Shown: piece by piece, positions 56,131 through 64,000 of the stretch
How the letters are laid out: each line of letters begins with the position of its first letter
Numbering within the stretch: position 1 is the stretch's first letter
NCBI RefSeq assembly: GCF_000369005.1
Contig: NZ_KB849763.1
Location: 289,421-353,420 of the forward strand
DNA: 64,000 nucleotides
Direction: 5' to 3'
Source: Acinetobacter beijerinckii CIP 110307
GTDB lineage: Bacteria; Pseudomonadota; Gammaproteobacteria; Pseudomonadales; Moraxellaceae
Position numbers and translations under genes: made by a program
The notes under the pieces: generated by a model
The model's input: the letters and a program-made list of their open reading frames with translations, nothing else
Databases searched by the model: none
Told to the model about the DNA's origin: nothing

Positions 56131-57216
56131 TTATAAAACCTGCGTTTTAAGTGTATCTACTAAACGCTGATTTTGTTCATCAGTACCAATAGTGATGCGT
56201 AAATATTGGTTGATTCGTGGTTTATTAAAGTAACGAACAATAATGCCTTGATCACGAAGTTGCTGAGCTAACAGTGCGGCATCATGTTGCGGATGCGTCG
56301 CAAAGATAAAATTCGCTTTTGATGGTAAAACCTCGAAACCTAAAGCAGTAAGATCACTTACCAAGTGCTCCCGGCTCTCAATTACTTTTTGACATTGCGT
56401 TTCAAAATATTCCTGATCTTCAAATGATGCTACAGCAGCAGCAATTGCAAAACGATCAATTGGATAAGAATTAAAACTATTTTTTACCGCTTCAAGTGCA
56501 GCAATCAAATGGCTTTGAGCAATTGCAAAACCAACGCGTAAACCTGCCAACGATCGTGATTTAGACGTGGTTTGGCAAACGACTAAATTCTCATACTGGT
56601 TAACCAGTGCAACTGCAGACTCAGCACCAAAATCGACATAGGCTTCATCAATTAAAACCACTCGATCAGGATTTGCTTTAAGCACCTGTTCAATTTGATC
56701 TAAACCTAAAGCAATACTAGTTGGTGCATTTGGATTAGTGATGATGATACCACCATTTTCCTGAGTATAATCAGACACATCAATTTCGAATTTTTCATTC
56801 AATGGAATTTGCTTTGTTTGAGTTGCAAAAAACTGACTATAAACAGGATAGAAACTATAGGTTATATCTGCATATAGAACAGGTTCTTTCTGAATAAAAA
56901 ATGCTTTAAAAATATGTGCTAGGACTTCATCTGAACCATTACCAACAAAAACTTGGTCAATATTGACATTTTGTTGGTGAGCAATCGCTTGCTTTAGCAC
57001 CGTCGCATCTGGGTCTGGATAAAGACGTAAAGCGTCTGCATTGTTCGATAAAACTGCTTGGACTGCTGCTACAACTTTTGGTGATGGTGGATAAGGATTC
57101 TCATTGGTATTGAGTTTAAGTAAGTTCTGAATTTTAGGTTGCTCGCCTGGCACATAAGGCTCTAGTTCACGAACTTCGGGACTCCAAAAACGCATTTTAT
57201 CGCTTGTTAATGTCAT
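56131..57216 (-). CDS. hisC: Histidinol-phosphate aminotransferase
   Basis: A 361-residue PLP aminotransferase of histidine biosynthesis. The PLP Lys is in [16 protein letters not shown], and the N-terminal block is [25 protein letters not shown] contributes cofactor binding and [17 protein letters not shown] is the C-terminal substrate site. It comes 64 bp after hisD on the same strand, but a terminator lies between, so read-through would be partial. Confidence 0.95.
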   Translation of the reverse strand: MTLTSDKMRFWSPEVRELEPYVPGEQPKIQNLLKLNTNENPYPPSPKVVAAVQAVLSNNADALRLYPDPDATVLKQAIAHQQNVNIDQVFVGNGSDEVLAHIFKAFFIQKEPVLYADITYSFYPVYSQFFATQTKQIPLNEKFEIDVSDYTQENGGIIITNPNAPTSIALGLDQIEQVLKANPDRVVLIDEAYVDFGAESAVALVNQYENLVVCQTTSKSRSLAGLRVGFAIAQSHLIAALEAVKNSFNSYPIDRFAIAAAVASFEDQEYFETQCQKVIESREHLVSDLTALGFEVLPSKANFIFATHPQHDAALLAQQLRDQGIIVRYFNKPRINQYLRITIGTDEQNQRLVDTLKTQVL

Positions 57217-57237
57217 TGTTCTACTCTCAATATATCT

Positions 57238-57262
57238 TTAAAAAAGGGGCTTATCAGCCCCT
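57238..57262 (-). terminator. Terminator after hisD
   Basis: Stem AGGGGC / GCCCCT with a 6-nt loop and, on the minus strand, a T-run. It lies 19 bp beyond the hisD stop. Confidence 0.8.
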
Positions 57263-57280
57263 ATCTATTTCTCGAATCGG

Positions 57281-58570
57281 TTATTGATAACGGTAACGTG
57301 CTGAACGTGCATGAGCATCAAGATTTTCTTCAACTGCAAGAATATCTGCTGTTCTCGCCAAAGTTTTAACACCCTCTTGCGAGCACATAATCAAACTTGA
57401 GCGCTTCTGAAAATCATAAACACCTAAAGGCGATGAAAAGCGTGCTGTTCCAGAAGTTGGTAAAACATGATTTGGACCTGCGCAATAATCACCAATCGCT
57501 TCAGGTGTAAAACGTCCCATAAAAATTGCACCCGCATGTCGAATTTCTTGGCTCATCAATTCAGCCTCATCAAGACATAACTCTAGATGCTCTGGCGCGA
57601 CCTGATTGATGAGTTCCACTGCTTCCGCACGGTCTTTCACTAATACTAAAGCACCGCGATTTTGAATCGAAGTTCGAGCAATTTCTGCTTTCGGCAGCGC
57701 ACTTAAATGTTTTTCAATTGCTGCATCTACTGCGTTTAGGAGTGCTTCATCAGGAGTAATAAAAATGGCTTGAGCAACAGTATCATGTTCTGCTTGAGAC
57801 AATACATCCATCGCCAACCATTCAGCATTATTCGCACCTTCGGCATAAACTAGAATTTCCGAAGGCCCTGCGATCATATCAATACCGACTTGACCAAACA
57901 CTGCACGTTTTGCAGCAGCAACGAAACGATTTCCTGGACCTGTAATTTTATCAACCGCAGGAATCGTTTGAGTTCCATATGCCAATGCAGCAACAGCTTG
58001 CGCGCCACCAATAGTAAAAACTCGACTTACCCCAGCTAAATAAGCCGCCGCCAAAACCAATGGATTCAATTCACCATTTGGTGCAGGAACGACCATAATA
58101 ATTTCTGGAACGCCCGCCACATGAGCAGGTAATGCATTCATTAATACCGAAGATGGATACGAAGCCAATCCACCAGGCACATAAATCCCAACGCGATCTA
58201 GCGGTGTGACTTTTTGACCGAGTGTATTACCTAACTCATCTATATAAGTCCAACCTTCTTGTTTCTGTGCTTGATGAAAAGAACGAATGCGTTTTGCAGC
58301 GAGCTCCAAAGCTTCGCGGATTTCAACATTTAAACCATCAAATGCTGTTTTCAATTGAGCCTGAGTCAATTCTAAATCTGAAAATTGATGCGCTGGATGT
58401 CGATCAAACTGCTGCGTTAATTTAAGCACATGATCATCACCATGCTGACGAACATCAGCAATAATTTGATCTACAGTTTGTATGAGTTGAGGATCATTTA
58501 CAGTTTCAAATGCTAACAATTCAGCAAAAGTCTGTTTAAAATTTTGATCCTGAGTCGATAAACGTCGCAT
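57281..58570 (-). CDS. hisD: Histidinol dehydrogenase
   Basis: About 429 residues. A zinc enzyme oxidising L-histidinol to L-histidine in two steps. Family signature segments are [21 protein letters not shown], the zinc-His block APEHLELC and the C-terminal [19 protein letters not shown] start at ATG 58570; the upstream GTG at 58582 adds four non-conserved residues. A terminator follows. Confidence 0.95.
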   Translation of the reverse strand: MRRLSTQDQNFKQTFAELLAFETVNDPQLIQTVDQIIADVRQHGDDHVLKLTQQFDRHPAHQFSDLELTQAQLKTAFDGLNVEIREALELAAKRIRSFHQAQKQEGWTYIDELGNTLGQKVTPLDRVGIYVPGGLASYPSSVLMNALPAHVAGVPEIIMVVPAPNGELNPLVLAAAYLAGVSRVFTIGGAQAVAALAYGTQTIPAVDKITGPGNRFVAAAKRAVFGQVGIDMIAGPSEILVYAEGANNAEWLAMDVLSQAEHDTVAQAIFITPDEALLNAVDAAIEKHLSALPKAEIARTSIQNRGALVLVKDRAEAVELINQVAPEHLELCLDEAELMSQEIRHAGAIFMGRFTPEAIGDYCAGPNHVLPTSGTARFSSPLGVYDFQKRSSLIMCSQEGVKTLARTADILAVEENLDAHARSARYRYQ

Positions 58571-58770
58571 CAATTTACCCACGAGGCAAAAAATAGAAGA
58601 CTAAGTTTACTCTTTTTCATCGCATTTGTGGGCAACATCTCTGCCTAAAAAGTCGATGAAAAAGAATGGACTTTTCAATAATTAGAGATTCGACCTATTC
58701 ATATTTACATTTATTGAATTATAGATAACTTTAGAATGACTAGGTTTTATTCTACTTAGAACGCTGAAAT

Positions 58771-58800
58771 AAAAAAGGTTAACCGAAGTTAACCTTTTTT
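58771..58800 (-). terminator. Terminator after hisG
   Basis: Perfect stem AAAAAAGGTTAAC / GTTAACCTTTTTT; on the minus strand the loop reads TTCG, an unusually stable tetraloop. It lies 16 bp beyond the hisG stop. Confidence 0.9.
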
Positions 58801-58816
58801 ATTTTGATCTCACAGC

Positions 58817-60768
<1,952 letters not shown>

Positions 60769-61020
60769 TTAGGCTCCGAAAAGGCTTGCTTTGCGCCATT
60801 CGTCTTTTGTCATTGCACGAATCGTAACAGCATGCACTGCACCACTCGCGATATAAGAATTTAAAGGTGCATAAACTGCTTGTTGGCGAGTGACGGTTCT
60901 TTTACCCTCAAACTGATCATCGACAATTCGAAGGTCAAATTTTCCAGCCTGACCGCTCACTGCTACTTCTGCTTCAGGGAAAGCTTCTTTTAAAATTTGC
61001 GTGAGCTGCTCAATATTCAT
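60769..61020 (-). CDS. ibaG: BolA/IbaG family protein
   Basis: About 83 residues, with the BolA-fold features AEVAVSGQAGKFDLRIVDDQF and a C-terminal invariant region (YIASGAVHAVTIRAMTKDEW). Its position immediately before murA is the known place of IbaG/YrbA in proteobacteria. The BolA family works with monothiol glutaredoxins in iron-sulfur and regulatory roles. I prefer ATG 61020 (MNIEQLTQIL), preceded by AGAGG. Confidence 0.9.
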   Translation of the reverse strand: MNIEQLTQILKEAFPEAEVAVSGQAGKFDLRIVDDQFEGKRTVTRQQAVYAPLNSYIASGAVHAVTIRAMTKDEWRKASLFGA

Positions 61021-61115
61021 TAACAAGACCTCTTATACAACCATCGGTGTAAAACGAAACATTTTACTATAACTTTTTCAGATAATTCAGTAAGCAGTTT
61101 CTTTTTTTATCAATA

Positions 61116-61146
61116 AAAAAAAGAGGCTCGATAACAAGCCTCTTAT
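61116..61146 (-). terminator. Terminator after hpf
   Basis: Stem AAGAGGC / GCCTCTT around a loop, followed on the minus strand by a T-run. It lies 13 bp beyond the hpf stop. Confidence 0.8.
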
Positions 61147-61158
61147 ACACAGGATAAA

Positions 61159-61500
61159 TTAATTCAAAAGTGCAAGCTCATGTTGATATGAGCACTGTAT
61201 TTTCCTGTGTTTAGCAAGCTGTCTTTTTAATTTATCAGTTAATTTTCTAATTGAAGTGTACATATCATCGGCTGTTGCCTGTGCAAACAATTCCACGCCA
61301 GGCAAACGAATAATTGCTTCAGCAATATGGTTTGCACTGCCTTTATGTGAACGTTTATCAATTTGATGATCTTTAGCCAGCTTAATCTGCATACTATTTA
61401 CTTGATCTAAATGTTTCGTCATCTGACTAAACTTTTCTTTTATATTCTCTTCTATGGCTGGCGTAATGGTTAAATGGTGTCCACGAATTGTTATTTGCAT
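61159..61500 (-). CDS. hpf: Ribosome hibernation-promoting factor, short form
   Basis: A 113-residue protein of the HPF/YfiA type that binds the small subunit in stationary phase. The start MQITIRGHHLTIT, the central KLAKDHQIDKRSHKG and IRKLTDKLKRQLAKH are family features. The length marks the short form, which also requires RMF for 100S dimers. I chose ATG 61500 because GAGGGA lies 7 bp upstream; the frame extends to 61533. It lies 168 bp after rpoN, as in many gammaproteobacteria. Confidence 0.94.
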   Translation of the reverse strand: MQITIRGHHLTITPAIEENIKEKFSQMTKHLDQVNSMQIKLAKDHQIDKRSHKGSANHIAEAIIRLPGVELFAQATADDMYTSIRKLTDKLKRQLAKHRKIQCSYQHELALLN

Positions 61501-61668
61501 AATTCTATCCCTCACCTTTTTCTCTGGATTCAAGAGAATTACTTAAATAGATTTAATGCATGTACATGTTGAATATCCATTAAATCATTACCGTAATTCC
61601 TCTAGTGATCATTAAAAAAATTCATTATTCCGTAATAATGAACGCTTAGAATAGTCACAGCTTCAAAT

Positions 61669-63117
61669 TCAGATCAAGACTTTTCTTTCAGAAGATGAAG
61701 GAATATGTAACGATTCACGATATTTTGCGACCGTTCTTCGTGCTACTTCAATACCATCATTTTTCAACAGTTCAGCTATCGCATTATCCGACAATGGTTT
61801 ACGAGGATTCTCACTCGAAACCAGTTTTCTAATCATTGCACGAATAGCAGTAGATGATGCTTCGCCACCTGATGTTGTTCCAACATGACTAGAAAAAAAG
61901 TATTTCAACTCAAAAAGTCCACGTGGAGTCAGCATATATTTATTGGTCGTGACACGCGATACGGTAGACTCATGCAATTCAACCTCCTCTGCAACATCAC
62001 GTAAAACTAAAGGTTTCATTGCCTCAGGCCCATGTTCCAAAAAAGCACGTTGATGTTGGACAATACATGTTGAAACTTTCAATAAAGTCTTGTGTCGTTC
62101 ATCTATACTTTTTATAAAGTTTTTTGCCTCTAACATCTGATTACGCAAATAGACATTATCATCACTTTGATCTGCACGACGAATCATGTTTGAATAAAAT
62201 GAATTAATTCTTAGTTTAGGCATAACATCAGGATTAAGCTGCACTTGCCAATGGTGATCTTTCTTTAATACGACAACATCTGGAACCTGATATTCTGATT
62301 CTTGTTGATCGAATTCCAATCCAGGATAAGGCTTCAGTGTTTTTAATAAATCAACAGCACTTTGTAGTTGATCTTTTGACAATCCAGTTTGCTTTAATAG
62401 TTTATTTAAATCATTAGAAATTAATAACTCATAATTTTTCAGTAAAATTTTAGCTTCATTTAAATAAAGCGTTTTATCATTTAACGCTTCCAGTTGAATT
62501 TTCAAACATTCAGCTAAACCTCTTGAACCCACCCCAACAGGATCTAATCGCTGAATATGTTTGAGAACAACGGCAACCTCATCCTCTTCAACTTCTTCTT
62601 CGCTTTCCATTTGATGCAGCAAACCAACAACTGCTGATAAAATATCTTCTAATGTAGTTTCTAAAAAACCTCTGTCATCTAAAGAATCAACAATGCAATA
62701 TGCGATTAGCTTATCTAAGTTGGAAAAGTGCAGAAGATTAACTTGTTCTAAAATATGTTCTTTTAAACTCAATTGAATTTGACGATTATCTTCTCTTTCT
62801 TCAAATTCAGGAGATGCCAAAGCAGTTGATTGATGCGTATAAATATCATCCCACTCTGTATCAACAGGCAAATCATTTGGTAAATGATCTGCATTTAACT
62901 CCGTCGTCAAATCACTTGATTCTTTAACCTCTAAAGTGGATAAACTTTCAGTCGTATTGATATCTTCTATTTTTTCTAGCAATGGATTACTATCTAATTG
63001 AATTTGTATTTCTTGTTCTAACTCCAAACTCGATAATTGTAATAAACGAATCGCCTGTTGCAATTGAGGAGTTAACGATAGATTGTTCGCAACTTTCAAT
63101 CCAACAGATAACTTCAT
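61669..63117 (-). CDS. rpoN: RNA polymerase sigma-54 factor
   Basis: A 482-residue alternative sigma factor that directs polymerase to -24/-12 promoters with enhancer activators. The Gln-rich region I is visible at LTPQLQQAIRLLQLSSLELEQE, then an acidic region II, and the DNA-binding C terminus with ESTVSRVTTNKY and the RpoN box ARRTVAKYRE near the end. AGGAAG precedes the ATG. hpf follows on the same strand. Confidence 0.97.
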   Translation of the reverse strand: MKLSVGLKVANNLSLTPQLQQAIRLLQLSSLELEQEIQIQLDSNPLLEKIEDINTTESLSTLEVKESSDLTTELNADHLPNDLPVDTEWDDIYTHQSTALASPEFEEREDNRQIQLSLKEHILEQVNLLHFSNLDKLIAYCIVDSLDDRGFLETTLEDILSAVVGLLHQMESEEEVEEDEVAVVLKHIQRLDPVGVGSRGLAECLKIQLEALNDKTLYLNEAKILLKNYELLISNDLNKLLKQTGLSKDQLQSAVDLLKTLKPYPGLEFDQQESEYQVPDVVVLKKDHHWQVQLNPDVMPKLRINSFYSNMIRRADQSDDNVYLRNQMLEAKNFIKSIDERHKTLLKVSTCIVQHQRAFLEHGPEAMKPLVLRDVAEEVELHESTVSRVTTNKYMLTPRGLFELKYFFSSHVGTTSGGEASSTAIRAMIRKLVSSENPRKPLSDNAIAELLKNDGIEVARRTVAKYRESLHIPSSSERKVLI

Positions 63118-63361
63118 ACGATCTTCCTTTTATAAAACAAGCAAAAAACATGCCGATATAAATATTTATAACATAAAGTAATGTTTACGCATACAAGGAA
63201 AAAACTTTTCAACTGACTTATCTGTTCAAAAACTAGCAAAAGAATAAATATTTATGGTAGTAAATAGTCTGCTTCGTGCCCAGAGCTAGCTGAAAATGAT
63301 TATTCAGTTTAAATAAAACTCTTATTAAAGCAGATAGCATCTTTTATGATGAAAATATCAA

Positions 63362-63697
63362 CTACTTTATATTTTGTTGTTTTAGGCATTCAATCATTTC
63401 ATCTAATACTTTCTGCCCCATGGTTCTTCGCACAAGATCATTTAGATCGCCGGCTAAAAAGCCAGACCAAGTTGTACTCGTTGAACCGGAGGACATTGCA
63501 TATCGTCCACAAGCAGAACAGACCTTTTGATCTGCTGTTATAAATGCCACATAAAGTTCTCCTTCAGGATTATCTAATATCCATTCACGAATAACTCGAG
63601 GTGCTTGATATTTTTCCTTAGGTTTTTCTAACCTCTTCCATACTAAAAAACCTAAATAGACAATTCCAATTGCAGATAAAAGTTCATAGAGAATCAT
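63362..63697 (-). CDS. Uncharacterised small membrane-anchored protein
   Basis: A 111-residue protein with an N-terminal hydrophobic helix (residues about 3-20) and a soluble domain. A CSACG motif near residue 61 and a Ser/Thr-rich stretch (SSGSTSTTW) stand out. AGGAG precedes the ATG. No family is recognised, and no function can be given. It lies between the rRNA operon end and rpoN on the same strand. Confidence 0.7.
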   Translation of the reverse strand: MILYELLSAIGIVYLGFLVWKRLEKPKEKYQAPRVIREWILDNPEGELYVAFITADQKVCSACGRYAMSSGSTSTTWSGFLAGDLNDLVRRTMGQKVLDEMIECLKQQNIK

Positions 63698-63795
63698 GTC
63701 ACTCCTAATAGCATTTCTTAAGATACTATTTTTTATATATTAATTAAATATACTACCATTGTTTGTAATATTTCTCTTTTCATCTTTGCAATAAA

Positions 63796-63827
63796 AAACA
63801 CCCCTAACCGTTAGGTTAGAGGTGTTT
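63796..63827 (-). terminator. Terminator of the rRNA operon
   Basis: Stem AAACACCCCTAACC / GGTTAGAGGTGTTT with one mismatch and a 4-nt loop, followed on the minus strand by T. It lies 10 bp past the 5S end. Confidence 0.85.
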
Positions 63828-63837
63828 GAATTTAAAA

Positions 63838-63951
63838 GCTGGCGATGACTTACTCTCACATGGCAAGTGCCACACTACCATCAGCGCGAAGAGGTTTCAC
63901 TTCTGAGTTCGGGAAGGGATCAGGTGGTTCACTCTTGCTATTGTCGCCAGC
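63838..63951 (-). rRNA. rrf: 5S ribosomal RNA
   Basis: A 114-nt gene read on the minus strand, starting GCTGGCGACAATAG and ending CATCGCCAGC, so both ends pair. The internal blocks CCCTTCCCGAACTCAGAAGT and CGCGCTGATGGTAGTG are typical of bacterial 5S rRNA. The rest of the operon (23S, 16S) should lie beyond the right edge; 63952-64000 is spacer. Confidence 0.95.
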
Positions 63952-64000
63952 AAACTGTTTTGGCTTTCGGTGGTCTTACTCTTGAACTTAATTTTAAGTT

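Noticed and set aside
58771..58800. Histidine attenuator or T-box before hisD.
   Set aside because: There is no His-codon-rich leader peptide and no T-box features; the hairpin sits right after the hisG stop and is a normal terminator.

Overview
The window looks like a chromosomal segment of an Acinetobacter species. The evidence is the low G+C, the bfmRS two-component genes, the fil cluster, the bet operon arrangement, and protein sequences typical of Moraxellaceae. I saw no phage, plasmid, insertion sequence or CRISPR array. The species cannot be fixed from the sequence alone.

Layout. 1-1130: the start of bfmS and all of bfmR (minus strand). 1131-6191: nrdA, a 44-residue membrane ORF and nrdB. 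Upstream of nrdA are two DnaA-box-like sites and a helically phased pair of NrdR-like boxes. 6200-11700: a GNAT acetyltransferase, mqo, an MFS exporter, a small membrane protein and a broken esterase gene. 11706-18900: choline uptake and glycine betaine synthesis (betT divergent from betI-betB-betA plus a putative porin), with a perfect 42-bp palindrome in the divergent promoter region. 18948-22050: a zinc alcohol dehydrogenase and two envelope proteins of unknown role. 22183-25708: NAD salvage (prs-like gene and nadV) and an NrtR-type regulator, separated by a structured dispersed repeat. 25731-28734: a GMC oxidoreductase, a NERD-domain protein and a small DMT transporter. 29050-29481: four tRNA genes (transcribed Pro, Arg, His, Pro). 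29613-32043: nadA and argJ. 32114-33343: the second copy of the repeat, an ogt gene broken by one stop codon, and a sugE/gdx guanidinium exporter preceded by a guanidine-II (mini-ykkC) riboswitch. 33427-37839: two unknown genes and a copper-resistance set (copL-like, copA, copB). 38039-38895: rpe, whose 3' side carries five DnaA-box-like 9-mers at exactly 12-bp pitch. 39078-46183: housekeeping genes (fghA, a C13-peptidase membrane protein, rsmJ, uppP, tsaB, a gamma carbonic anhydrase and two Nudix enzymes). 46191-54251: the filA-F envelope/pilus-system cluster. 54761-63117: pabB, hisC, hisD, hisG, murA, a BolA/IbaG-like gene, hpf and rpoN. 63362-63951: a small unknown gene and the 5S rRNA end of an rRNA operon running on the minus strand.

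How the parts fit. Most of the window is core metabolism, with several regulatory signals readable directly from the DNA: DnaA/NrdR sites for nucleotide reduction, BetI for osmoprotection, a guanidine sensor for the SMR exporter, and a degenerate-Nudix NAD regulator next to NAD salvage genes. The most unusual items are the five-site DnaA-box array after rpe, the modular repeat whose internal copies keep a hairpin by paired substitutions, and two genes inactivated by G:C-to-A:T nonsense changes, one of them the O6-alkylguanine repair gene itself.
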